Source: CAVPDA01 sp963702495 (lineage in GTDB: Bacteria; Pseudomonadota; Gammaproteobacteria; Burkholderiales; Rhodocyclaceae). From it: a stretch of 64,000 bases of DNA. Shown piece after piece: positions 1-10,036 of this stretch. The number at the start of each line of letters is the position of its first letter. Positions within the stretch are counted from its first letter, which is position 1. Where the stretch lies: contig CAVPDA010000003.1 in assembly GCA_963702495.1 (NCBI GenBank), positions 248,001 to 312,000 of the forward strand, read 5' to 3'. The notes beneath the pieces were generated by a model. The model saw only the letters and a list, made by a program, of their open reading frames with translations, did no database searches and was not told the DNA's origin. A program made the position numbers and the translations under genes.

Positions 1-544
1 CGTCGTGGCCCAGATCCTCGCCGCGGTCGAGATCGCGGCGCGGCAGGGGCTAACGCTGCCGCTGGTCTACAACACCGGCGGCTATGACAGCATGGAGGCG
101 CTCGCCCTCCTCGACGGCGTGATCGACATCTACATGCCGGACATGAAGTACGGCGATGCGGGGCTCGCGCGCAAGTACTCCAAGGCGCGCGGCTACGTCG
201 CGGCAAACCGCGCGGCGGTGAAGGAGATGCATCGCCAGGTGGGTGATCTCGTGACCGATGCGCGGGGAATGGCGCGGCGCGGCCTGCTGGTGCGGCATCT
301 CGTGCTGCCCGGCGGCATCGCCGGTACGGACGAGGTCGCCGCCTTTCTGGCCGGGGAGGTGTCGCGCGACACCTATGTGAATATCATGGATCAGTACCGC
401 CCCTGCTATCGGGCCGACGAGTATCCGCAGCTCGACCACGCGCTCTTGCACGACGAGTATGAGGCCGCTCTGGCCACGGCGGCGCGCCACGGCCTGCGGC
501 GCTTCGACCGCAGGTGCCGGCCCCCGCGGCGCGCGCCGCCGTAG
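1..544 (+). CDS. Radical SAM protein, PflA/PflX-like (5' truncated by window edge)
   Basis: Only the last 180 or so codons are present; the reading frame is already open at base 2 and stops with TAG at 542-544. The visible part matches the C-terminal half of the PflX-type branch of radical SAM proteins (COG1313, annotated as pyruvate formate-lyase activating enzyme-like). Recognisable segments are NTGGYDS, IDIYMPDMKY, RHLVLPGGIAGT and NIMDQYRPCY. The CxxxCxxC cluster motif would lie upstream, outside the window, so catalysis cannot be judged. The physiological substrate of this family is not established. The gene ends about 40 bp before the outer repeat of the insertion sequence. Confidence 0.8.
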   Translation, partial: VVAQILAAVEIAARQGLTLPLVYNTGGYDSMEALALLDGVIDIYMPDMKYGDAGLARKYSKARGYVAANRAAVKEMHRQVGDLVTDARGMARRGLLVRHLVLPGGIAGTDEVAAFLAGEVSRDTYVNIMDQYRPCYRADEYPQLDHALLHDEYEAALATAARHGLRRFDRRCRPPRRAPP

Positions 545-854
545 TGCGCGCCGCGCGAGCCGGCGGCCGGGCTCAGAGATTCTGTGAAGAAATCGTAGCG
601 AGCGGCCCGGGGGCAAGGCGCAAGTCGCGCCGCGACGAGACATATCAGATAGATAGTGCCTGACCGAAAACCCCAGTTCTTTGACGTTGGAATCCGCCAC
701 ATTGTCTTCAATTTCATGTCTGCGACGGTTTGCCCCAGGCGTCACCGGCCAATAAGTGTGCAATATCGGGAAAACATGCATGCGTCATGGCTGATAGGCA
801 AGCGACTCTCAGTGACTCCGAACATCGCTGCATGAACGCCGGGCCTGGCGTCGG

Positions 855-2348
855 CTATGCCGCCAGTTTGTGGGGCATGTCACGATCTGCGTACCGGCTC
901 TTGCGCTTGGCCCGCCGGTTTTCCTGTTCCCGCAGGATGGCACCGATGCGATGGATGTTCCTCGCCACCACCGCCAGCGCGACGTAGCGTTTGAATCCGC
1001 CAATGCCATGGTCCGGACAGCGATCAAGCCCATGCACCTCGAGTGCGTTGATCGCCGACTCGACTGCCGAGTGCTGAGCGCGCGCCTTGACGAAGTCCTC
1101 CGTGCTCTCTACCGCTTGTGCCTGTTGCGACAGCTTGCCCTTTCTCGGCAGGGCCACCAGCTTCAGATGGGCCTGCAGTTCCTGTTGGTTGGCCGGTGAG
1201 TGGAATCCTTTGTCAAAGCTGCAGGCCTCCAGGTCGGCAAAGCGCTCCTTTGTCTCTTTGACCATGGCCACCGTCACCTGGTCATCGGTCTCCTTTTCCA
1301 TCACCCGATGATGCAGCACGAAGCGATGCTGGTCTTCCATGACGCACACCCGCAAACCCAGTTCGACCGGCACGCCGGCCTTGCCCTTGCTGATCCACTC
1401 GGTGTGCGTCTCAAACACGGAGAAGACTTTCTCAGCATGGGGGATGACCTCTCCCAGAATGACCCGCCGCCGGGTCTGATCGATCTGGCGCTCGGCATGC
1501 TTGATGAACGTCTCGATCTCGATCTTGGCCGCCAGGGACTCGATGCCGCACGCTGCACTCTTGGCGAGCGTCTCCCGGGCGTTGTCCAGATAGCCTTGCG
1601 CGACCTCCAGGTAAGCCTTGTGCGCCTCGATCACGCGCGCGTCGCTTTTCTCCTTCTGCGCTTCGCTGCGGGCCGTGCGGTGCTTGGTGCTCTGCGCGGC
1701 ACGCAGGTGCCGCTTGAGGTGTCTGACATTGTAGGCATGCTGGCGCCAGTCGCTCAAGCCTTGATCGGCGCTCAGGCGCGCGCTCAGTTCGATGACCTTG
1801 CGCGTGGCGTCAAAGAGCAGGCTGATATCGGTCGGGTAGTGCACGTCGGTCTCAACCACGAAGGAGTCGCAACGCCCACGCAGGACTTCGCCTTCCTTTT
1901 TTTTTACTAGTTCGTGACCGGCTGCGACGACGATCTGGTTGATCTTGTCCAGCAGCTCCGGTGTGAATAACGTGACGTTGTCTTTGAGCGTCTGGTAGTG
2001 GTACGAGGTTGGATCGAACAGCCCGTGTCCGAGCATCTGCCGGATGGTGATGTGCTGATTGACCAATTCCTGCAAACGGTCGTAGTCGGCATTCAGGTCA
2101 AGCCGGATGACCCCGCAGACGAAGATCGACCAGAGCGTCATCCCGGGGCGCCCTATTTGTTTGTCGATCTTCGGCGCTATCTCTGACTCAAGCAGCTGGA
2201 ACAGCTTCGCACGCAGGCTCGCATCTCGGTACAGGTGCTGCAGCCCTCTCAGAATCTGCGGGATGTCATCGCGTGACTTGGGGTCGATGGCGACCCGGGA
2301 AACATCGACTTCGCCGATGTGCATCTGGGTGTTCTGGACCACTCGCAT
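855..2348 (-). CDS. IS transposase (DDE, ISNCY/IS4-like superfamily)
   Basis: A 497-residue protein with the layout of DDE transposases: an N-terminal helical DNA-binding region with a DUF772-like segment (about 65-125), then an RNase H-like core. Candidate catalytic residues are D168 (in VVETDVHYP), D379 (in CSFDKGFHS) and E430 (in AVESAINAL). The 200-residue spacing between the two aspartates is filled by a long charged helical insert (about 205-310), as in ISNCY-type enzymes. A GGAGA ribosome-binding stretch precedes the ATG, and a TATAAT-like box lies about 50 bp upstream. The frame is intact, so the element could still be active. The exact IS family needs an ISfinder comparison. Confidence 0.85.
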   Translation of the reverse strand: MRVVQNTQMHIGEVDVSRVAIDPKSRDDIPQILRGLQHLYRDASLRAKLFQLLESEIAPKIDKQIGRPGMTLWSIFVCGVIRLDLNADYDRLQELVNQHITIRQMLGHGLFDPTSYHYQTLKDNVTLFTPELLDKINQIVVAAGHELVKKKEGEVLRGRCDSFVVETDVHYPTDISLLFDATRKVIELSARLSADQGLSDWRQHAYNVRHLKRHLRAAQSTKHRTARSEAQKEKSDARVIEAHKAYLEVAQGYLDNARETLAKSAACGIESLAAKIEIETFIKHAERQIDQTRRRVILGEVIPHAEKVFSVFETHTEWISKGKAGVPVELGLRVCVMEDQHRFVLHHRVMEKETDDQVTVAMVKETKERFADLEACSFDKGFHSPANQQELQAHLKLVALPRKGKLSQQAQAVESTEDFVKARAQHSAVESAINALEVHGLDRCPDHGIGGFKRYVALAVVARNIHRIGAILREQENRRAKRKSRYADRDMPHKLAA

Positions 2349-2395
2349 CGCCTGTCTCCGGAAAGATCGCTTGAACTTGCCTTGCGGTGACAGTG

Positions 2396-2401
2396 ATTAT
2401 A
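2396..2401 (-). promoter_or_regulatory. Putative -10 box of the transposase promoter
   Basis: The minus strand reads TATAAT here, a perfect sigma70 -10 hexamer, about 48 bp upstream of the transposase start and inside the IS. I could not identify a convincing -35 element at 16-18 bp. Confidence 0.4.
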
Positions 2402-2707
2402 ATGCTTATGGTCTACAGACACCATGGGCTCCGGCATGGAATGAAGATTTCTTGCCGGCAGCTCAAGCGCCGTTTCTGGCGCGAAGATTCCCACCGCCTT
2501 GTCCTAAACCGCCCGTATTTCGGCAGATTCGCCACCGTTTCTCGCGTCCACCATCACTTCTTCGGCACAGGAAGAACGACTGAACCCCTTGCACTTGCAG
2601 GGATTGAGCGATTTTCGGTCAGGCACTAGATAGGCGAGGAGCGAGCACCCTCATTGTCCACTGAGAACGCAGCCATCGGGACGCGCGGTAGATTTCTTCA
2701 CAACCTC

Positions 2708-3050
2708 TCAGTCCGCCTGCGCCACGAACTTGGCCGGAAACTGCTTGGCGATGGCACCCGCCAGCGCATCGGCAATGGTGCACATGTGGTTCTTCATCGC
2801 GTTCCAGGTCTGGGCTTCCTCGGCGTACTGTCCGGCCTTGAGCTGCTGTATCTCTTGCACGTGGTGGCCGCCGTGGGCAAGGAGGAGCCCGTTGACGGCG
2901 TCGAACGGCAGATGGGGATTGGCGCTGCTGAGGAAGCGGGCGATCTCGCCCGCGTTGTCGGTCAGCGCCTTCAACGCATCGTCCTGTTTCGCCTTGCTTC
3001 CGGCGGCCGTCGCGTCGAGGTACTGCCGGACTGCGCCGTAATGAAGGTGG
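2708..3050 (-). pseudogene. 3' fragment of a conserved hypothetical gene
   Basis: About 110 codons on the minus strand encode a coherent protein tail with segments such as HYGAVRQYLDAT, LLLAHGGHHVQEIQQL and ADALAGAIAKQFP. The His-rich LLLAHGGHH segment recalls a family of short helical bacterial proteins of unknown function. Homology-like sequence starts abruptly near 3050; upstream of it lies only the leader of the next gene on the opposite strand, so the N-terminal half is missing. The stop codon falls within 10 bp of the insertion-sequence end. No function can be assigned. Confidence 0.5.
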
Positions 3051-3109
3051 GATCGGGCAGCCACCGGACTCGGTGCTCCCGCCCGCCAACGCATCGGGAG
3101 TGCGCTGCG

Positions 3110-3745
3110 ATGATGGAGACTCTGGGCGGCCGGCAGCAGGATCTGCTGCGGCTGCTGTTGGAAAACAAGGCCGGAATGACGGTGGACGAGCTTTCGCTAG
3201 GGTTGCAGATCACGCGCAACGCGGTGCGCCAGCATCTGGCCGGGATGGAGCGCGACGGACTGGTCGCCCAGTCCGTCACCCGCCCCACCGGCGGTCGTCC
3301 CGAGCAGCTCTACGTGCTGGGGGACAAGGGGCGCGAACTGTTCCCGCGCCACTACTCGTGGTTCTCCCAGTTGCTGATCGAGTCACTTCGGGACGAAGCG
3401 GGCACTGCGGGCTTGAGCGAGCGCCTCGCCGGCATGGGCCAGCGCGTCGGCGATCAGTTGCGCGCTCAGGGGCCGGCGGCGGAAGAGCCAGCGCAGCGCG
3501 TGGCCGGGCTGTCCCGGTTGATGACCGATCTGGGCTATTACGCCCGTGCCACCGAAGGCGTCAACGGGGTTCCCACCATCGAGGCCAGCAACTGCGTCTT
3601 CCATCACCTTGCGGCGCAGTATCCGGAAGTCTGCCAGTTCGATCTCGCGCTGCTGGCCACCTTCGTCGGCACTCCCGTCGAGCACGAGGAGTGCGTGGTG
3701 CGCGGCAGCCAGGTCTGCCGCTTCGGCTTCAAGCCCCGCCGCTGA
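3110..3745 (+). CDS. Winged-helix transcriptional regulator with C-terminal cysteine cluster (SufR/DeoR-like)
   Basis: A 211-residue protein with an N-terminal winged helix-turn-helix (about 1-75, with LLRLLLENKAGMTVDELS and the recognition region ITRNAVRQHLAGMERDG). The C-terminal sensory domain holds four cysteines in a C-x12-C-x19-C-x7-C arrangement, ending VCRFGFKP. This recalls the iron-sulfur regulator SufR, whose conserved cysteines bind a cluster; cluster binding here is inference. The first of two consecutive ATG codons is used as start, with GGGAG 10 bp upstream; the frame runs further upstream, but that part has no family character. No target operon is apparent: the left neighbour is a gene fragment and the right neighbour lhr. 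Confidence 0.7.
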   Translation: MMETLGGRQQDLLRLLLENKAGMTVDELSLGLQITRNAVRQHLAGMERDGLVAQSVTRPTGGRPEQLYVLGDKGRELFPRHYSWFSQLLIESLRDEAGTAGLSERLAGMGQRVGDQLRAQGPAAEEPAQRVAGLSRLMTDLGYYARATEGVNGVPTIEASNCVFHHLAAQYPEVCQFDLALLATFVGTPVEHEECVVRGSQVCRFGFKPRR

Positions 3746-3959
3746 TCCCCGTCCCCCGGTCTCTGGGAACGCACGATTTCATCGCGGTGCGGTCAATCCA
3801 GGCGTAAGGAAGGACCGTAGGGCGGGCTGCGCGCTCCACGCGTTGAATCGGTGCGCATGGCGCACCCTACGCCGCCCCTTGGCAACCCTGCCGTAGGGCG
3901 GGCCACGCCCGCCGCAGCGGCTCCGTTCGATCCAGGCACAACGACGAGACAACCCAGTG
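3746..3959. repeat. GTAGGGCGGGC-type intergenic repeats
   Basis: The short spacer before lhr holds the 11-mer GTAGGGCGGGC twice (3817-3827 and 3893-3903) and an inverted CACCCTAC (3863-3870). This is the typical layout of small dispersed palindromic repeats. The same 11-mer with inverted partners occurs at 40605-40705. The role is unknown: candidates are REP-like elements, non-autonomous mobile sequences or transcript-end structures. Confidence 0.55.
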
Positions 3960-6900
3960 ATGCCCCTCAGCCCATTCCACCCCGCCGTCGCCAACTGGTT
4001 CGCCCGCGCCTTCGACGCGCCCACGCCGGCCCAGGCCCAGGCGTGGCCGGCGATCCGCGCCGGCCGCGACGTGCTGATCGCCGCGCCGACCGGATCGGGC
4101 AAGACCCTGGCGGCCTTCCTTGCCGCGCTCGACGACCTGGTGCGTGCCGCCCTGGCCGGCGAGCTGCCGGACGAGACGCGCGTGGTCTATGTGTCGCCGC
4201 TCAAGGCGCTGTCGAACGACATCCACCGCAACCTGGAAGTGCCCCTGGCCGGCATCGGCGCGCAGCTCGAAGCGCTGGGCCTGCCGCCGGTGGAGATCCG
4301 CAGCTTCGTGCGCAGCGGCGACACGCCGCAGGGGGCACGCGCCAGCATGCGCCGGCGCCCGCCCCACATCGTCGTGACCACGCCCGAGTCCCTGTACATC
4401 CTGCTCGGCTCGGAGTCGGGACGGCATATGCTGGCCAGCACCCGCAGCGTGATCGTGGACGAGATCCACGCCCTGGCGCCGAACAAGCGCGGCGTGCATC
4501 TGGCCCTGTCCCTGGAGCGGCTCGACGCCCTGGCCGGGCGGCGGCTGACCCGCATCGGCCTGTCGGCCACCCAGAAGCCGATCGAGGAAGTGGCGCGCTT
4601 CCTGGTGGGCGCACCGCGCGTGCGCCCCGATGGCGCGGCCGAGTGCATCGTCATCGACAGCGGTCACGCCCGCGATCGCGACCTGGCGATCGAAGTGCCC
4701 GCCGCGCCGCTGGAAGCGGTGATGTCGGGCGAGGTCTGGCAGCAGACCTACGACCGGCTGGCGGCGCTGATCGGCGCGCACCGCACGACGCTGGTGTTCG
4801 TCAACACGCGGCGCATGGCGGAGCGGGCGGCGCGCCACCTGTCCGAGCGCATCGGCGCGGAATCCGTCACCGCCCACCACGGCAGCATGGCGCGCGAGGC
4901 GCGGCTGGCCGCCGAGCAGCGGCTCAAGCGCGGCGAACTGCGGGCGCTGGTGGCGACCGCCTCGCTGGAACTGGGCATCGACATCGGCGAGGTGGATCTG
5001 GTCTGCCAGCTCGGCTCGCCGCGCTCGATCGCAGCTTTCCTGCAGCGCGTCGGCCGCTCCGGCCATGCGGTGGCCGGCACGCCGAAGGGGCGGCTGTTCC
5101 CGCTGTCGCGCGACGATCTGGCCGAGTGCGCCGCGCTGCTCGACTGCGTGCGCCGCGGCGAACTCGACCTGCTGCGCATCCCTGTGGCGCCGCTGGACGT
5201 GCTGGCGCAGCAGATCGTGGCCGAGGTGGCGGCCCGGGAATGGGGCGAGGAGGCGCTCTACGACTGCCTGCGCCGCGCCTGGCCCTACCGCGGCCTGTCC
5301 CGGGCCGAGTTCGACGAGATCGTGCGCATGCTGGCCGAGGGCTACACCACGCGCCGCGGCCGGCGCGGCGCCCTGCTCCACCACGACGCCGTGGGCGGCA
5401 TGCTGCGCGCGCGGCGCGGCGCGCGCCTGACGGCGCTGACCTCGGGCGGCACCATTCCCGACAACGCCGACTATCAGGTAGTGCTGGAACCGGAAAGCCA
5501 GATGGTGGGCACGGTGAACGAGGACTTCGCCGTAGAGAGCCTGGCGGGGGACATCTTCCAGCTCGGCAACGCCGCCTACCGCATCCTGCGCATCGAGCGC
5601 GGAACGGTGCGCGTGGAGGACGCCAAAGGCGCGCCGCCCAACATCCCCTTCTGGCTCGGCGAGGCGCCCGGGCGCAGCGACGCCCTGTCATTGGGCGTGG
5701 CACGGCTGCGCGGGGCGATCGCCGAGCGGCTGGCGCGTGACGATGCCTCTGTCCTGCGCTGGCTGACCGGCGAGCTGCAGCTCGATCCGGCCGCTGCCCA
5801 GCAGCTTGCCGATTACCTGGGCGCGGCGTGGCGCGCGCTGGGCGCACTGCCGACACAGGCCGCGGTGATCCTCGAACGCTTCTTCGACGAGACCGGCGGC
5901 GCCCATCTGGTGGTGCACTCGCCCTATGGCAGCCGCATCAATCGCGCCTGGGGACTGGCGCTGCGCAAGCGCTTCTGCCGCAAGTTCAATTTCGAGCTGC
6001 AGGCCGCCGCCACCGAGGACTGCATCGTCCTCTCCCTCACCCATGCCCACAGCTTCCCGCTCGAGGAGGTGGGCGGCTACCTGCGCGCAGCCAGCGTGCG
6101 CGAGGTGCTGGTGCAGGCGCTGCTGGCGGCACCGATGTTCCTCACCCGCTGGCGCTGGGACGCGGCGATCGCGCTGGCGCTGCCGCGCTTTCGCGGCGGC
6201 AGGAAGGTGCCGCCGCAACTGCAGCGCATGGAAGCCGAGGATCTGGTCGCCGCCGTGTTCCCGGATCAGCTCGCCTGCGCCGAGAACCTCGCCGGCGAGC
6301 GCGAAGTGCCGGACCATCCGCTGGTACGCCAGACGATTCGCGACTGCCTGGAAGAGGCGATGGACATCGACGGCCTCGTGCGCCTGCTCGAAGCCATCGA
6401 GGCCGGCGCGGTGCAGGTGCTGGCGCGCGATCTGACCGAGCCTTCGCCGCTGGCCCTCGAAGTTCTCTCGGCGCGGCCCTACGCCTTCCTCGACGACGCG
6501 CCGCTGGAGGAGCGGCGCACCCAGGCGGTGATGAGCACGGCGCTGGCTCGACCCGGAAAGCGCGAGCGACATCGGCCGCCTCGACCCCGAGGCGATCGCG
6601 CGCGTGCGCAGCGAGGCCTGGCCGGACGCAGAGGATGCCGACGAACTGCACGATGCACTGCTGTGGCTGGGCTGTCTGACCGGGCCGGAGGCGCAGGGGC
6701 ATCCGGCTTGGCCCGGGCTCCTCGAAGACCTCGCCCAAGCGGGACGCGCGACCCGCATGCACGCCCCCTCGCCCCCGATGGAGGAGAGGGACGGGGTGAG
6801 GGGCTGGTGGATTGCCGCCGAGCGGTTGCCGCTCGCGCGCGCGGTCCATCCGCTGGCCGCGATTGCACCTGTCATCGAAGCACCGGCGGCCTTCGCGCAC

Positions 6901-8295
6901 GAGCCGTGGTCGCGCGAGGACGCGCTGCGCGAACTGGTGAGAGGCCGCCTGGAAGGACTCGGCCCGGTGACCGCGGCCGCCTTGGCAGAAACCCTCGGCG
7001 TGCCCGCCCCTGACATCGACGCCGCCCTGACCGCACTGGAAGTCGAAGGCTTCGCCCTGCGCGGGCGCTACAGCGCGGGTGCCATCCAAGAGGAATGGTG
7101 CGACCGCCGCCTGCTGGCGCGCATCCACCGCTACACCGTCCATCGTCTGCGTGCCGAGATCGAGCCCGTTTCGGCGCGTGAACTGCTGCGCTTCCTGTTC
7201 GAATGGCAGCGCGTCGCGCCCGAAGCGCGCATGGAAGGACCGGACGCGGTGGCCGCGGTGGTGGCGCAACTGGAAGGCTTCGAGGCGCCCGCGGGTTCCT
7301 GGGAGACGGAGATCCTGCCGGCGCGCATCGCCGACTACGAACCGCGCTGGCTCGACGACCAGTGCCTCGCCGGGCGGGTGGCCTGGCAGCGCCTCGGTGG
7401 GCGGCGCTCCGACCCCGAGCGCGGCGCGGCGCCGATCCGCAGCACGCCGGTGGTGCTGCTGGCGCGCAAGCATGCACGCCTGTGGTCGTCCCTCGGCGCA
7501 TCGCCGGAGCAGGTGCCGCTTTCTTCTCGCGGGCAAACGGTGATGGAGAGCCTGCGCCTGCACGGCGCCTCGTTCTTCGACGAGCTGGTGGAGGCCAGCG
7601 GCCTGCTGCGCACGCACGTGGAAGAAGCACTCGCCGAACTGGTCGCGCATGGACTGGTGAGTGCCGACAGCTTTGCCGGCCTGCGCGCCCTGCTGGTGCC
7701 CTCGGACCGGCGCAAGCCTTACGCCGGCGGACGGCGCAAGCGGCGCAGCGCCGTGTTCGGCATGGAGGACGCCGGCCGCTGGGCGCTCGCCCGGCGCGCC
7801 GGAGCGCTCGACGCGGACGGCATCGAACACATCGCGCGCAGCCTGCTGCGCCGCTGGGGCGTGGTGTTCTGGCGCCTGCTGGCGCGCGAGGCGGACTGGC
7901 TGCCGCCGTGGCGCGACCTGCTGCGCTGCTGGCGGCGGCTCGAAGCGCGCGGCGAGATCCGCGGCGGGCGCTTCGTCGCCGGCTTCTCGGGCGAGCAGTT
8001 CGCCCTGCCCGAAGCGGTCGGCCTGCTGCGCGAAGTGCGCCGCAAGCCGCCGGACGAGGCGCTGCTGTCGCTGTCCGGCGCCGACCCGCTCAATCTGGTC
8101 GGCCTGCTCACGCCCGGCGCGCGCCTGCCGTCCCTCACCGCCAACCGCGTGCTCTATCGCGACGGCATTCCGATCGCGCTGCTCGCCGGCGGCGAAGTCC
8201 GCTTCCTCGAAGTCCTCACTCCGGCCGAACAGTGGCAGGCGCAAAACGCGCTCGTGCGCCGCCACGTACCGGCGGCGCTGGCGGATTTCTCATAG
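3960..8295 (+). CDS. lhr: Lhr-family ATP-dependent DNA helicase (one apparent frameshift)
   Basis: A superfamily 2 DNA helicase of about 1,445 residues, close to the roughly 1,450-1,540 usual for bacterial Lhr. Lhr unwinds DNA and DNA:RNA hybrids 3' to 5' and is linked to DNA repair. The N-terminal core has Walker A APTGSGKT (42-49), DEIH (167-170), SATQK (about 202) and motif VI QRVGRSGH (about 362-369), followed by the winged-helix and Lhr core domains. The frame breaks at 6537: removing one A after GTGATGAGC restores a continuous Lhr sequence. As written, frame 1 ends at 7013 and the second part (6604-8295) would be separate. The ATG at 3960 directly follows an in-frame GTG. It could be a true disruption, but single-base error is more likely. 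Confidence 0.9.
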
Positions 8296-9182
8296 CCAGG
8301 ACGCGGTGCATCCGCACGGTCTGCTTTTCGTCCGCCGCGTCACGTCCGGTGCCCCGGTGCATAGATCAGCGCGATCGCCCGCCCCATGGCCTCGACCATG
8401 GCACGCTGCTGGCATTCCCGCTTCGCAGTCCGCAATGAATGCCGAATGGGATGGATCAGTTCGGCGATCGGTTTTCCGGTCGGCTCCACCAATTCGAGCG
8501 GCTGACCCGGATCGTCCTCAAACGCAGCACGAATTTCCGACGCCGCGCGACGTTCTCACGCCCTAGCGCTATTTCTCCCGTTCGGCCTTACGTGGAGATC
8601 TGCATAAGTCCGAGTCAGGGTCTGGCACGCCAGTTCCAGCACCTCTGATCGCCGTCTTTGACGATTGCGGCTCGGAAAAGCCAGCGTCGCCTATGGTGCG
8701 GCCACCGCTGATTCGACAGTACCGGCGTCAGCCGGCGCTCCCGGCGACGTGTTCATACCATCCGTTCGACCCAACGAAGCCGCAAGGGAATCGCCGGGAG
8801 GGGTATATGGCACCCGCCTTCGACCCTGGGGCGCGTACCTCATCCATTCGGCCGAGTTTGACAACCGTCTATGTATGCGTCGTAATTCCATGCTAGACGA
8901 CTGCGTGCTCCCGCATGTTGCTTCCAGGACACGCCCCACCAAGACGGGAGGCGGACATCGTTCGCTCGTCCCCTTCACCCTGGACGCGTAGTTCGATGAA
9001 ACGCTCGACAGCAAGGAGGGACCGCGCTCAACGTGCTCACGCGGAGGTCCGTATCGAACGAGTCGGGACATCGCCCATCGGGCGCTCGCCTGGTCGAGGC
9101 AAGCTCGCGTTCGAGGGCGGTTTGTGCACAGGCGGACGCATCATGGCGACCCGCGAAGTGTCATTGATGACAGGAGGGCATC
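8296..9182. other. Degenerate region downstream of lhr
   Basis: No intact gene can be supported across about 890 bp. Short open frames on both strands are biased in composition and resemble nothing I recognise. One fragment with protein-like character is listed separately (8340-8556, minus). The rest may be decayed mobile or accessory DNA. Confidence 0.4.
8340..8556 (-). pseudogene. Unrecognised gene remnant
   Basis: About 70 sense codons on the minus strand run from an in-frame TGA to a TGA at 8340-8342. The predicted peptide has balanced composition (for example PLELVEPTGKPIAELIHPIRH and AMVEAMGRAIALIYAPGH), unlike the surrounding noise. No start codon with a ribosome-binding site is available and upstream frames are closed, so it looks like the 3' end of a decayed gene. 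Function unknown. Confidence 0.3.
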
Positions 9183-9488
9183 GTGCATAAGGCTGTGCCG
9201 CGGTCGACAGCAGAAATCCTGCCTTTTCCGGCCACCGCGGCTTCCGCCGATGAAACCCTGCCCATGGAACTCGGCGGCCGCTGGCCTGCTGCCGATGGCC
9301 GATACTCCGACCAGTATGACGTGAACGTGGCTGCACAAGACGGCACCGCCCTATGCGGCACGCTGATCACCGGGTCGGGACGGTGCGGGGGCCGCCCGGC
9401 GAAGTTCGCTGCACAACGACTGTCGAGGGCATGGGGTCGCATGAGCATCGGTTTACGTCACTGGATCGGACAGGGTGGCAGCGCGTGA
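9183..9488 (+). CDS. Small hypothetical protein, translationally coupled to the next gene
   Basis: A 101-codon frame starting with GTG, preceded 5 bp upstream by AGGAGG (9172-9177), the best ribosome-binding site in this stretch. Its TGA overlaps the GTG of the following membrane-protein gene (GTGA at 9485-9488), an arrangement typical of coupled genes and the main reason to believe it. The central segment (GGRWPAADGRYSDQYDVNV then ALCGTLI) faintly resembles DUF2147-type periplasmic proteins, but the tail is basic and unconvincing, so a frameshift is possible. No signal peptide is evident. Confidence 0.4.
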   Translation: MHKAVPRSTAEILPFPATAASADETLPMELGGRWPAADGRYSDQYDVNVAAQDGTALCGTLITGSGRCGGRPAKFAAQRLSRAWGRMSIGLRHWIGQGGSA

Positions 9489-10036
9489 ATGCTACAAGCA
9501 ATGCTTGCCCGAGTTACCTTGGACCGACGATCGCCGCGGTGTCCTGCCTCGCCGGGTTCTGCGCGGTGTTCCTGGTCATGCTTGCAGCGATCGTGTTCGG
9601 GGCGATTGGGGCGCTGCCCGGCGCGGTCGTGATCCTGGCGGTGTCGCGCATGCTTTGCCCGCAGTCGAAGCTACGTTTCGGGCAAGCGTACGGCGCAGCT
9701 TTCCTGTCGCTTGTCACCTATGGCGGTGTCGTCACGGTTACGAACTACCTGTTCGAGGGCGACGAATCGATGCAGGCGGTGGCCGAGATCCTCACGGCGG
9801 GCCCGCACCTCTTGCATGTCACCCTGGACAACCCGGTGATGCTCGCGCCGTTCCTGATCCTCATTCTTCTCTCGCAGGTGCCGGGGTGGTTGTCGTTCGG
9901 TTATGCGCTGGGCAAGCAGGTCGGCCAGCCCTTCACCGGCATTGGGGGCTTCGCGCTGGCATGTGGAATCGGTGTCGTCTGCGTAGTCCTGGCTTACGTG
10001 TTCCCGTTGACCGTCGCGCTGGCCGTCACGTTGTAA
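9485..10036 (+). CDS. Hypothetical integral membrane protein
   Basis: Encodes about 183 residues with four strongly hydrophobic segments at roughly 12-50 (possibly two helices), 60-85, 115-135 and 150-180. A soluble loop rich in acidic residues (LFEGDESMQAVAEIL) lies in the middle. The GTG at 9485 is preferred because it overlaps the preceding stop; an upstream in-frame ATG at 9353 would add a non-hydrophobic N-terminus. I do not recognise the family. Helix content and the short length suggest an inner-membrane protein of unknown function. Confidence 0.55.
   Translation: MNATSNACPSYLGPTIAAVSCLAGFCAVFLVMLAAIVFGAIGALPGAVVILAVSRMLCPQSKLRFGQAYGAAFLSLVTYGGVVTVTNYLFEGDESMQAVAEILTAGPHLLHVTLDNPVMLAPFLILILLSQVPGWLSFGYALGKQVGQPFTGIGGFALACGIGVVCVVLAYVFPLTVALAVTL

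Larger units (their letters stand above)
583..2702. mobile_element. ISNCY-like insertion sequence, about 2.1 kb
   Basis: A single transposase gene is enclosed by two nested sets of inverted repeats. The outer arm TGTGAAGAAATC at 583-594 recurs inverted at 2691-2702. A perfect 17-bp arm, TAGTGCCTGACCGAAAA, lies at 654-670 and recurs inverted at 2612-2628. The outer arm may extend a few bases outward on both sides with mismatches. I saw no obvious target-site duplication. The right end abuts the stop codon of a truncated gene, so insertion may have accompanied a local rearrangement. Family assignment rests on the transposase type and is tentative. Confidence 0.7.

Noticed and set aside
3867..5384. 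Long open frames antisense to lhr (3867-5384, 5688-7016 and 6142-8265, minus)
   Set aside because: They mirror the high-GC codon pattern of lhr, have biased Arg/Gln/His/Ala composition and no domain or ribosome-binding site.
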